Source: Oscheius onirici (Eukaryota > Nematoda > Chromadorea > Rhabditida > Rhabditidae). Taken from it: a DNA stretch of 64,000 nucleotides. A model generated the notes under the pieces. It made no database searches. It worked only from the letters and a program-made list of their open reading frames with translations, and was not told the DNA's origin. Position numbers and translations under genes: made by a program. This document shows, in pieces, positions 43,567 to 55,900 of the stretch (the stretch's first letter is position 1; each line of letters begins with the position of its first letter). The DNA lies in the NCBI GenBank assembly GCA_932521025.1, contig OW051471.1, forward strand, positions 62,001 to 126,000, in the 5' to 3' direction.

Positions 43567-44850
43567 TTTAGGTCTGAAAATGGAGAGATGATAGAGTTTC
43601 AAGAAGAAAAGAGGAGTGAAAGTTTGTAGAAAACACCGTGTTGGAGAGGTCAGTCAACGACTTTCCTACAATTTGGCCAGTTTTCCGGAGAGAAAATGGA
43701 AAAGATAACGGGGAAATTCGAAGAAGAACGCCATGCAGGAAGAACTTTAGCAGTTTGGACATAAAGTATAAGGATTGCATTGTGGAAAAAGGACAGAAAT
43801 TCGTGACGCTTGGAACAACGACGATCTTTCTTCGGTTGGAAAGTTTGCCAACACATTCTCCTACAGCTTCAGCTTCTTTCAAGCAGAAGAGTAGAGAAAA
43901 CAGGCAAATCAAAAGCTGGAGAGAAGCCTACCGGCCGTTTGATCGATAAAAACTGGAAGTCTGACATTTATTGCCTCAGGAATGAATATATTTAGTTCCA
44001 GCCTCCTTTCGTAGCCTTATTTAGGTTTCTTACAGGTTATTTGTAGCAAACACATCCAACATCGAAAGAAAAGCTGAGAAAGACAAAAAAAAATCGATAT
44101 GGCAAGCGATTGAGTGCTCATTTATCACTCGCGCTTCTGTTTTTTTTTTTGCAAACTAGTTACTTTTCAATTAACAAGGTTTGCAATGCCCTTCCAGGGC
44201 TAAAGTTACCTACTATCCCCCCCCCCCCCCCTTTTTCCTTTGCCTGAACCACTTGAAAACCGTTTCTGTATAGAAACTACCAAAAACAGAAGCAAAGTAG
44301 TCTCCCAATAGTGACTTGTCCAAACTTGTTACACTAACTTCTTTCCCCTTAATTGTGCGCACAAATTGCTCCATTTTGATTGCCAATTAAAGCTTCCGAC
44401 AGACAGACAGAGACCTGGGAGCATTTTAAAATAGATTTTGTTCGTTTTCTGTGGAACATGTTCTTTTGCAACAAAAAATTGGATACTTTTGCTGTAAGAA
44501 GAAGAAAACCATGAAATTTTCACGTCCGTCTACTCAAAAATAGCTTGCAAACCTTTCTGCTGTTCCATTTGACTATATTTCTCTTCCCAACTACTATTAA
44601 ATTGTTTTTGAAGCTTTTTTAACATTTTTGATAAAAAAAAATGTAGAAAAGGCTAAGAAAATGGGAAAAATGGAGAGAGAGAGCTCGATTCGACGACGTC
44701 AGCGCGAAAATATTCGAATTGGTGCCAAATTTTGAATTAGATACGCAGGATAGCCAGAAAATAGCGCCAGCGACGAGAAAGATATCCATTCCGTTCAAAT
44801 TTACATTTTTACCCTCACTCAACCCTAAATTTACTTCCTTTTACAGTAAA
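43567..44850. other. Shared divergent region of wdr-82 and hcf-1
   Basis: About 1.3 kb between the two start codons. It contains a run of 15 cytosines at 44217-44231, a GACGTCAGCGCG site (CRE-like) near 44694, and TTTACAG just before the hcf-1 ATG, a plausible trans-splice acceptor. Open frames here have no domains. Confidence 0.5.
44217..44231 (+). repeat. Homopolymer C15 tract
   Basis: Fifteen consecutive C followed by CTTTTTCC-like pyrimidines. On the other strand this is G15, able to form quadruplex structures. It is also a spot where assembly length may be wrong. Confidence 0.7.
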
Positions 44851-47800
44851 ATGGACGATCAAATACCGGAACATCTTTTGCAAGGAAACGACACAGGATA
44901 TGGCCTGCAGAACTCTGTCCCCGTAAGTTTTGCTCATAGAAATGGCTGATTTCCTTTCAGAACCACGAAAATGTTCAAATGTCGGATGAGTACATGGCCA
45001 TGCAGTACGGACAACATCCTCCAGTCGATACCATCTTCTCCCAGCCATTGAAATGGAGGAAAATTTTGTCCTCCGAGGGCACAATACCAAAGTAAGACTG
45101 GGGGTACTGGTAGATAAACAAGTTTTAGACCTCGACATGGACACAAATCAATCATTGTCAACGATACCATGATTGTCTGGGGAGGAGGAAATGAAGGAAT
45201 CGTCAATGAGATTTCAGTCTACAATATTCGTAAGTAGACAGAGGAAAGAAACTCAAACTTTCAGCCAACAACCGATGGACCATCCCGAATACTCGAGGGG
45301 ACAAGCCACCCGGAACTGCAGCTGCTGGCTTTACCAAGGGACCCGGCAGCAGAGTCTACACTTTCGGCGGAATGATCGAGTATGGACAGTAGGTCTCCTT
45401 TAATATTCGGCCGTCTTATAGAGGTAAAAGGTACTCGAACGATCTCTACGAACTGGATCTGACCCGATGGGAATGGCGGAAATTGCGACCGAGAGCTCGA
45501 CCGGGACTTGGACAACAAGCTGTTCAGCCGACTCCTCGTCTGGGACATAGTCTGGTAGCGGATTCTAAAGGGGTAAATAATTTCCCAAAAATGCATTTTA
45601 CATGTTATTTAGATGCTGTACGTCTTCGGTGGTCTAACAAACAATGCCGACGAGATCCGTCACAATAAGCCAAAATATCTAAACGACTTGTACTCGGTCA
45701 ACGTCTCTCAGACCGAAATGAACCAAGGAGTAGTCTTTTGGGAACAGCCACAGACTTCCGGACCACAGCCGCCGTGCCGTGAGTCTCATTCGGCTGTCAT
45801 CCTGGAGACGACAACTCGTCGAGAAATGATCCTGTACGGTGGAATGGATGGAAATAGATTGGGAGACATCTGGATTCTGGATCTGAACAGAATGGAGTGG
45901 CAAGAGAAATACGTGGGTTCTTTATGAAGATCTGTCTGTCTCTATGTCCCTCTGACTCTCAATCTCTCTGCCTCAAAACCTCACAATTTTCCAGTGCTTC
46001 GGATCTGCCCCACTGCCCCGTTCTCTACATATTTCGGCTCTTGTCGGCGACAGAATGTACGTGTACGGAGGCTGGGTACCGATCGGAGAACATCAGGGCG
46101 ACCAACGTCAGGACGCTCGCTGGAAGTGTACCAGTTCCATTGGAGTCTTGAACTGTTCCACCTGGACATGGGAAACAGCAAACATGGAGACGTTAACGGA
46201 AGCGAATCATGGTAAAAGTAGAGACGGAGACAGTGACCATTGTTCAGAAGACCAAGAACCGTTCCCAAATGCTCGTTCTGGACATGCGGCCAGCGTCTAC
46301 GGTACGAGAATTTATGTGTGGTCCGGTCGAGACGGCTACCGCAAGGCTTGGAACAATCAGGTCTGCTGTCGCGATTTTTGGTATCTGGAGACGGAGAAGC
46401 CGGCTAAACCAATGAGACTGACTCTCGGCAAGGCCAATCTGAAGGCTTTGGACGTTAGCTGGCCGGTTGTGAAGAATGCCGAGGCGTATGTCCTCCAAAT
46501 CTGCAAGAACACTATTCAGTGTATGCTCAAAAACTTGTTTTTTTAGACTTTTGTTTTAGTCTCAAGAAGACCGATTAAACCTGTTCCTAAAGCAACAGTA
46601 AAACCTGTCGCTAAAAAGGACGAGGACATGCCAGAAAATTTCATGGAAGACGTGACCGAGGAACAGAAACCTCAAGATGTACAGCCTCCTAAACCGGAGT
46701 CAGAAGAGGAACCCGAAGAAGAATGGATGGATGTGGCTATTGTAAAGGGAAACACCTTTACTGTTAGCCAGTATTATGAGAAGAACAACGAGTTGCCGAG
46801 GCTCGGGGAAGAGTATAGTGTAAGTTTTTGGTAGTTCGAGAGAAATACACGGACTAACTGTCAGAAAAGATCACAATTTTCAGCGCACTGAGTACCACGA
46901 CTCGTACCAGCTGCAGAGAGCTGCTCGTGATCTTGAGCAGGGTACCAGCTACAGAATTCGCGTCGCCGGCTTGAATCTTCTCGGAATCGGAGAGTTTACC
47001 GACCCCGTGATGTTCAAAACTATCCTACCCGGCTTCCCCGGGGCTCCCAGTCATATCAAGATCCAGAAGGTGGCTGAAGGAGCTCAGATCTGCTGGATAC
47101 CGCCAGCCATTCCAAATGGACGAATCGTAGAGTACAGTGTCTATCTTGCCATGAAGCCCGGTGACAGAGCCACAGCGAAGCCCACAACGAAACAGACTGC
47201 CAGTCCTTCATTGCCAGGAGTAGAGTTTGAGAGGTAAAACATTTTTTATTGTTGTTTAGCAGACAGACAAAGAAATAGAGAAAAACCTAAATTTTAGAGT
47301 GTACGTCGGTGACAGAACCGAATGCTTCATCGATCACAAGGTCATCATGGAAGCTCACGTCGAATCGAATCCCAAGAACAAGCCGGCTGTCATCTTCAGA
47401 ATCGCGGCCAAGAATGAGAAGGTTTGCACTTTCTAATAAGCTTATTAACCTTATTCAGGGTTACGGTCCAGCCACTCAGGTCAGATGGCTTCAGGACTGG
47501 CGCACGGATTTGGATCCCAATCATGTTTCATCGGGAACGCCTCGACCACCTGGCCAGCCACTCTTGAAGACGGTCATCCGTGCACCTGGAACAGCTGTGA
47601 CTGTCGTCCGAGCACAGAATGTCCGTCCCGTGGTTCCAGCACATGGTTCAGTCATGCCTAGGGGGCCGCAGATGGTCTACCGGGCCGCTCAGCCGACAGC
47701 CGGAGTACGGTATCAGCCGTACAATCCTCCAGCCGGAGCTCAGGGAAGTGTAGCTCCGAGAATTGTGGCTGTTCCGCCACATAGACAACTGGCTCCTGGA

Positions 47801-47854
47801 CAACAGGTCAGAATTGTGCAGCATCAAGGACAGAATCCGAATCAGCAGCGATAG
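44851..47854 (+). CDS. hcf-1: Host cell factor homologue HCF-1 (Kelch and fibronectin type III)
   Basis: The ATG follows TTTACAGTAAA, an expected trans-splice acceptor. After a short acidic start the Kelch propeller begins at WRKILSSEGTIPKPRHGHKS and runs through blades with MIVWGGGNEGIVNEI, YTFGGMIEYG, LYVFGGLTNNADEI, MILYGGMDGNRLGDIWILD and MYVYGGWVPIG, ending DFWYLETEKP. A fibronectin III region split by an acidic Pro-rich linker (46560-46760) and a second one (APSHIKIQKVAEGAQICWIP) follow, with the tail rich in Pro, Val, Gln and Arg. No HCF proteolysis repeats are present, as in C. elegans HCF-1. The protein bridges DNA-bound factors and chromatin enzymes including SET1/COMPASS; in C. elegans it represses DAF-16. 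About 800 residues. AATAAA occurs at 48010. Confidence 0.94.
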
Positions 47855-48009
47855 AACTTTCTTCGTTGCAAGCAGAAAACGGCAAAACTTTGTAAACTGC
47901 TACCTTGATCTCCACCATTTTCACACATTGACTATTCCATATGGCCTGGGTGCTTTTTGTTTTCTTCTGTTCCTAGTTTCAATCTTTATACAGAAAATAT
48001 ATGCGGTTG

Positions 48010-48015
48010 AATAAA
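48010..48015 (+). terminator. hcf-1: Polyadenylation signal of hcf-1
   Basis: AATAAA 156 bases after the hcf-1 stop codon, within a T-rich 3' region. Confidence 0.6.
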
Positions 48016-49893
48016 TATTAAAGACATATTTTTATTGTTCTCTCAACTCTCATTATTAGTCAAGATTGTCTGTGCAGAGAAAATAAACCAGAGAGAAAGA
48101 AATAGCACTCTTTTTTTTAGCTAAAAATGACAATCTCTTTTTGAGAGTCACGAATGTTGGGAACTCTACTATTTTTGGCAAAAGCTTGACTTTTTGTCAG
48201 AACTGAATTTTTGAATCAGTTAGCTGGTCTAGTTGGTTTCTGTTAAGGTATGACCACCTCAGTCTGTCTCATTGTCCGACCCCTGCAATGCAGAAATCTT
48301 TGAATCAAAAGACGCCTACAATAATTAAAATAATTGCAATTTGCCATTGCCCTTGTTCGCCACGCGCTTCTCCCAGGAGATCCAGTTTTCGTCAACTCAA
48401 TAGCCCGTCAGCATGGGACAAATTATCGCTCCTTATTTTTCTATGGCAGGTCGTTTTTGCTAATAGCATTAAATTAGTCAGCTAAAATGAAATCTTCTTC
48501 AGCTGTACACAAGTTTTAACCAAAAACAACATCCACAAAATGTGAAAAGAAAACCGGTTTTGTCAGCCGGCAGGGCATGTTAGTTCGACAGGGATTAGCC
48601 TTGTCTGTCACTAGACCAGGGAGAGAGATGGTTCACCTGGATGAATCCCTTTTTTTTTTAATTTTTTGAGGTCAAGATTTTCTCTGTCTCTCTGTCCCTC
48701 TGGCTCAGCCTCTTATTTCTCCGTCTGTCTTCTAGTCTGCAAAATTCAGCTAAGTAAGAGTGTGTTTACTGACTTTAGCGAGTAAAACAGAGCGACCAAC
48801 AAAGTCCGGCGGACAAATATTTATGACCTGATGTGGTTCTTCTCTTCTTCGGTTTCCAGCCTAGTCGACTGATAACTTTGTAGGCGGAGCGACTTTCCTT
48901 TTTTTCATACTCAACGATATCAATAGAGATCTATTCATGCATACCGTTATTTCTTCCTGTCTCCAAGCCAGTTATTCACAGTTTTTCCCTCATGCTTCAC
49001 CCTTTTGTCCATTTTCACTTACTGTGTCTCTCTATTTCCTGGGACCTGTCTGTTTCTGTCCTTCCATAAACTATCAAGTGTCTCTCTCTCGCGATATTCC
49101 TTTTTTCGCGCCCAATCGTCGGTCTTTCAAGGTAATCCACCTGTCCCTCTCTTTCTCTTTTCAAGGAGGATCCCCGTTATTGATCAGGACAAAAATTCTT
49201 GTCCTGCTGCAAAATCGCATTAAAAGAGAGAGAGAGAGTCGCCGGGCGATAATCCGAACCAGGATGACAACTCGACATAACTGATGACTCGGTCGCTGTC
49301 TCTTTTGACTACAAACGTGGCCTTTTTTCTGGATTGTGCTAGTCTCTCTTTATTTCTCTTCTTGTACTCTTCTATATTTTCTTCTTGTCATTTTCTCATT
49401 CTTAGTTTCTAAAAGCCTCCAAGTATTATCCCATTCCTTCTCCTCCCTCTTCTTCCATACCTTCTGGAACAGTTCTGACTCACACTCGTGTTTTCGAGGT
49501 TCCACACCTTACTCATACTCTGTCAGGGCGAAAACACAAATATAGTACTGTTAATCCTCCTCTTCCCGTTGTGTTGGCATCACCTACCTGAGGTCAATGA
49601 TGGATCATAAGCAGTGCTGCAAAAAGGGCGTCTTATGACATTTTGCTAAAGAAGACTATCGACTTTAGAAATTTCTCTACAAAAAAAGTAAAAGAATCTT
49701 CACAAATTGTGCCTGGAACTCTTTGTGCCGTTGCCCAAACATATGGTTCCATATATCAATACTATTGATTTAGATGTGCAGCGGAGCACATTAGGCAGGT
49801 GGCAAATGATCTGTCTCTCACAGCGCGCGGAGCCATTACGTAACAGTCGGGCCGGAATATGGCGGGCTGTGGCTAGTCGCGCCCTTCCTCGGC

Positions 49894-49901
49894 ATTTGCA
49901 T
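49894..49901 (+). promoter_or_regulatory. POU octamer ATTTGCAT
   Basis: Extended match ATTTGCATAT lies in a GC-rich island about 3 kb before nrfl-1. A second octamer sits in its large intron (55450). Octamers bind POU proteins; CEH-6 uses such a site in excretory-canal genes in C. elegans. Confidence 0.35.
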
Positions 49902-52900
49902 ATTCCGAGTTTCTGTGCACTATACTTTTTCTGAAATCTAACTTTACTGTCCCAAATTCCATGGATCTCTCGCGTGTCTCAAGTACTCAACGGAAGACGC
50001 ACCCTCCTGTTTGCTCCTACCCGAAAGGCGGCGACTCTCTCCCTTTGGGTTTTCCCTATGTACCAAGAGGATCTTTACCCGAGCATCCCTTCGTCTGCGA
50101 CACAATAACAAAGACAAGGGTCGACGATTGACGCTTTAGAGCTTGTCCTGACGCTTGTAGGTAAACATACGGGAACAGGGAGGTCACCCTGAGGCACGAC
50201 CTTTGTTCCAATCTCAGTTCCGTTTCTGTTTCTCTGTCTTATATCTTCTCTCGAATGACTCCCAGACTGCCCATTCCGTCTGGATCAAAAACCCTCCCTT
50301 GAAACGGCTCAAAAGTGCGCTTGCCATGACCAAAAACAGGCCCATTCGCACTTTGTTTCGAAGCTCAAGTTTCTGCTTTTCGAAGCACTTCTTCTCCCTT
50401 CCGAGCCATCTGCTTTCTCAGAAAAAAGGAAATGCTGGATCTCTCCTAAGCAATTAGTGTCACACCTGTCAGTCTCTTGTCTTCGAAAGGGAAAACTGGT
50501 CGTTACTAGCTCTTTATCTCTCTGAGTGCCCGAGATGATTCATGTTTTTGCTTCTCCCTCCTCTCGTGCTTTTTACAGGCAGTCACAGTTCGAGCGAGAT
50601 AATTGACGGTCATGTGGAGGGAAAACAGTTTACTTACTTCTCCTCATATTTTTTGATTCATCCAAGAAATTTGTTCTCTCCACTCCCAGAAACTGATAAC
50701 CACCGCTGGAGCCAGCCTGGAGGATGCGCGCGCGAGAAACACAATCCTGAGTGAGGACAAACACAAGACACACACTGTCCGACACCTTGGCCCCTAGTTA
50801 GCATTGATTATGGAACCGTTCCGCTCGATTGATTATGCAAGCTTTTCCCACCGTCGATGGGCTCTATCGGGGCGGACGGAGAGCCATCATTGGGTCTTAT
50901 CAGACAGAGAGACCAGCGCCTACGAGCCAGCCATCTCAATCAACAGTAGTAAGAAGTGGGAGCTGATTCATACACTCTCAGTTTCTGTTACTACGTTTCT
51001 CTCTTTTAACAGTTGAAATTGACGCTCTGCTCTTATTTTCTATTGTCTACTGATGCTCTTGACCGATACTCTCACAAATTCAATCAGGTTTCTGCCTCAC
51101 TTTTCCCTAAAGTCCCAGCTGAAATTCTGGTTTTACCCCTACTGATTTTTTTTTATTTTCTAGGACTTCTGTAGTTCACTTTAGAGTCACCGTCTCTTTC
51201 AAAAAGTCTCTAGTCTCTGTCCGATGTGATCTCTCTCATTTTTAACTTCTTCTTTGCAACAGACTTTAAACTCCAAAACAGAAACCAGAACCCTAAAAAA
51301 GTGCCCTTTTCCTTCAGCTACCAAAGATCACTATTCGATTAGTGTGCTCCTGAACTACCAAGGTCTCTCCTCTGCCTCTTCCATTGCTTCATTCAAAGGG
51401 AAAATCAATGCTCTTTCTGTCAGTCGTATCCCTTTCCGATTCCAAGCCAACCGGAAACGATATCATCATATTTCCTAATCATCCTCTCCGCAACAAAAGT
51501 TCATCTTGTTTTGATAGCGAACAACTCACATCTGAACACTGTTGACTTAGCCCTGTGCTTCTCCTCTAGTACGCGTCATCAGCGTCTCTCACCTGAACAC
51601 AGAGAGATTTAGGATTGTGTGCGTAAACAGTCGTCATAGACAAACCCTCTTCCTAGAACTATGTTCCCATTTTTTTCCAGCTCGATCGATTAGGATCCGA
51701 GTTCTTATCTTGGGAGACACGAGGGTGTAAAGCTGTGCCCTGTACAAATTATTTCGGTCCTTTTTGACGAAGGGAAGTATTCTTTTGAATCTATGAAGTT
51801 TGACTCTTTTGAGTTTTTTATAGGCATCCTGGCAATTTCTGCTCACTTCTACTTCTATCCGTGTATTTTTTTTTAGTATTATTTGAATAGCTTGATACAG
51901 TTTTCTTATCAGATTTTTGTCTCCTTTTTTCGAGTAACGATTTTCTGGAAGATGGAGGGCCAACTCTTTGAATAGCGCCTTTCTGGAATTATGGATTTCG
52001 CTAGGAGAAATGATGGCTCATAAAAAGTTCTGCGATAAGCCGACTGGAGTCTAAAGGTGTCATAACTTTGTCCTCATTCTTCATTCTTTACATCGATTCC
52101 AAGACTTTTTATGGTCTCACAGTCGGTTAGAATAATGCAAAATTGGCAACTTCTATCGTCAAAGCTTAGAAGGGAAAACTGTCACAGGCCAAGAGACGAT
52201 CTGTTTATCCGCTTAGGCTTGTCGCCAACAGCATAATTTCCGGTCTTTTTCTTCTTCTCTCTCAAGTGCCCCTTCTCACTCCAAGACAGTTCGCCCCGTT
52301 CATCGTGTTCGTGTTTGCCGCCATCTCTATTTCCACTTTTTTGCTGCCTTTTACGCAAAAGCTTGACCGCCACAAGCCGGCCAGTTTATGACCGTCATGG
52401 TCATAATCTTATTCTGGGAAAGTTGGCCTAAAGTTTTGCTCAACGAGACCAAGATGCTCATGTAGACAAACAAACTCAGAACAAACGTACCGGACATTGC
52501 ACAGTTCCTTGGAGATTCTGTCTGTATCTCACTCTGTTCAATTTCTTGACTCACACTCTCCATACTTTTCAAAGTTCTTCTGAGAATGGTATTCTCAGTT
52601 CTGTCCTTTCCTTTTTCATTTCAGCTGACGGTTTTTGTAGTCACTATAGTCTGTCCTGAATCAAAGTTTACTGGCGGGTTACTGTAGATTTCTTCGGGTC
52701 GGACCCGAAGATCGAATCTTGGCTTTTGTTTTTTAGCATTTTTTAGAACTTCTTCACTTTTTCTTCACATTAAGAAATCTACAATAACTTGCCGGTTAAC
52801 GTTCGTTCCAGACAGACTATACAATTTTGATACTCTAATTTTATTTGTATTCTTTTTTTTTCTTTCCACAAAAATTACAGTTCAAACCACTTCCAGGTAT

Positions 52901-52907
52901 TCTAGCC

Positions 52908-55900
52908 ATGGTGCAGTCATTGCCTCCAAACGCGCCAGCACCGAGACTCTGCACTCTGCAGAAAGTCGCCCCGGATCAGGTACTCATAAAGCTTCTAGTC
53001 TTGAAAGATCTCAAAATAGGAATATGGCTACAACTTGCATGCTGAGAAGAATCGCGGACAGTTTGTCGGGATGGTAGACAAGGGCAGCGTAGCCGATATT
53101 GGCGGCCTCCGAACGGGAGATCGCATCTTTGCCATCAACGGTCATTCCATCGTGGGAGAGTCGCACAAAAAGGTAAGACTTTTGGCTTTTTGGAGGGGAA
53201 GAAAAGAGGGTTAAAATAAACTGTCTAGGATGAAAAATTGTCCACCTTTCAGGTAGTCGAGCGCATCAAGCAAGACCCGAACAAGTGCGAGATGTTGGTC
53301 GCTACGGAGGAAGAAGCCAAATGGTACGCCGAGCACAACATTCCCATCACTCTTCAGCTCCAAAACATTGTCAAAGTGCCAGGGGTATGTTTTGTGTCGG
53401 ATCCGGAAGGATTACCTCGAAAACACGACGCTTAAAAACTATCATTATTGATACGAATCTGACAAAAACTATGTTCTTCTTCGCGTTGACAGTTTGACAC
53501 TTTTCTTTGGAGAAATTAAGAAAGTTTTAGGATCACGTCAGTCATCGTGGATCTAACGTTAATAATAGTCCACCTCCGGCTACTTGGTATGCTCCCAGTG
53601 GAAAGGTTGGTTTTTAGCATTTGAATCGAATGGGACATAATGGCATACTCACACAGGTCACAAGAATCTTCGGGGTCACAATAATCTGTTTCTCTGTCAT
53701 GCTATGAAAAGTTTCAGTAACTCAAAAGGGTACTTGTGTACTACATGGAACACGTCTTAATTAGTATTGCTAACAACTTTGGTAAAATTCTAGAACATAG
53801 TTACAATAACAAGTTACAATTAAATTTATACCAAAAAATATTCACTCCCAATGGATATCTTCTCGTTGCCTCGTACGGAGGGAGAAGCTGTTCATCTACT
53901 CCAACGCTATGGTCTTCTACCAATGAACAAAATCTGCCCAGAAGGTCATCCCATGAAACTCTACATCTTGTCCAATTTTAATATATTTATAACATAAGTC
54001 AAGAGTTTTTTAAAGATGTAAATAACTATATAACATAATTAATAATATTAATTAGAGGTGTTCCATGTAGTACACAAGTACCCTCAAAAGAACCTTCTTT
54101 TACTATTTTGTTGTCGACCACTGTAAGTCTCAATTATGCCCAAAGTTTTGTATTTTGGTGAATAAGGAGACCTCAAATGTCCAGCTGGTACAATATTTCA
54201 CTCGCTATTTCAAAACGAGGTCTTTGTTTTCTCTTCGATCTGCTCATCGCATAAAAATGCGCTCTATTTCCTCCAGAAAAAGAGCTGACTCATCCTCCCC
54301 CATGCGTTCTTCCTTCCTTCCAACAATATACAGCGAATTAGCAAAACAAAACGGGCCCGGACTGATTGTTTGTCTCTGTCCTTTTCTTCCAATCGCCCAT
54401 CTCTCGTCCGCCTTTGAATCAGCTCGTCTCTTCTCGGCTACGCACGTTTTCTACTTCTCCTAGACGAGAAAAGTCCACACAATGATTCACGAGCTCTTCG
54501 ACTCCTTATGGTCCATTTGGAGCCGCGAATGGAGTCCTCAGTCCAACGTCGTCGAGATGCTCGCCCTACTTGCTGTCCTTTTGGCTGGATTTCTGCTCTT
54601 GAAGTTTATGAACGATGACCAGAAGAAAAGACTAGAAGGAGAGAAGAAAAAGGAACAGGAGGTCAACAACAATCCTAATATTCCCATCAAGGAAGAGCTC
54701 ACGTCTTTTGTCGCCAAGCCGGAAATAGTCCACGAAGATGAAGAAGATATCTTATTGGAAGTCGAAAAACATATCCAAGAGGTCGAAGAAGCTGTCTCGG
54801 AAGCGGAAATTGTTCGGCAGAACGCAGAAATTGAGCGAGAAGAAGATCTTATACAGCAGAGAGTAGAAACTCCTGAGCCACAGGAAATAGCAGAAAAGGT
54901 CGATCAACCTTTTGAGGAGCTTCTCATCTACACGGAGATGGACTATCGGGTAGAACTTTTCTCTTCTCTCATTTATTTTGACGCGAACTCTGAAAGAATC
55001 CACGTTCTTGTCCAGTCTCTCCTTGATTTCTTATCTTTTTGCTCCGTCATTGATTCTCAGTTTTTCTCAGAGGTCACAGCTTTGCAAGGTCTCAGTATCT
55101 GTCTAGTCTGTCCCTCTGTTTCTCTGTCTTTCAGTCTCTCTGTCTCTCCGTTCAACTATCTTCCAAGCTGGCTGTATTTCTCCCTCTGTCAATATCTCTA
55201 TTGAAGCCACGGTTACTTGTGGTTAGTTCCCCGTTCCCTACAAAAACAAACCTGTTTTTCCAACTTGATTCACACATGATTCTTTATGTTTTTCTCTGAA
55301 AAACAGTTATTTCTTGCCTGCCTAGAGTCTGTCCCCTTCTCTTATCTGTTCTAGGACACAGAAGCCACGTAGTTAGTCCTCTCTTTTGAGCTTTTCTGTA
55401 ACAAAAATTGGGGGTTTCCCTAAAGGAATGCGTCGCTGTTTGTGTGGTCATGCAAATATGCACCTCGGCGCTTTATACAGGGAACAGCAACCGCAAGCAG
55501 CTCACACACACCTGTGTACGCAAAGTTGGACCACCTACCTCCGCATTTATACCTAAATCTCTGATGAGAAAAAGGCATTAATTGTGATATTTCAGCCATC
55601 TTGTGTCTTTGGGATTTGAAAAAGGTCCAAGAACTTCATTAGTAAAATTTCCGTTCTCAAGCACTCTTTAGACAAAGAACACCTGGTCTCCGTCATTTTC
55701 TCTTTCTCCTCGAAATCCTCTTACCTCTTGTTCTCACACAAGGTCACCTCGGCAAATATTCTCCCTTCTTTCCCTCCTCAACAGCCCATCAAATTGGCTT
55801 TTTTTCGGGTCTCTGCCCATTGTGAAGATTTCATAAAACGGGCCCTTTCTGTCAGAGTGAGAGTCTGATCGATCGAAGGCTCTATGTGTTCTCTCCTAGT

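Larger units (their letters stand above)
47855..52907. other. 5-kb gene-free stretch between hcf-1 and nrfl-1
   Basis: Pyrimidine-rich plus strand with many spurious Ser/Phe/Leu-rich open frames and no splice-linked exons. A GC-rich island at 49795-49905 contains ATTTGCATAT. The region is likely 5' regulatory DNA of nrfl-1; a non-coding transcript cannot be excluded. Confidence 0.5.

Noticed and set aside
48937-49284. 115-codon plus frame rich in Ser, Phe and Leu
   Set aside because: Product of a pyrimidine-rich strand; no domain or splice evidence.
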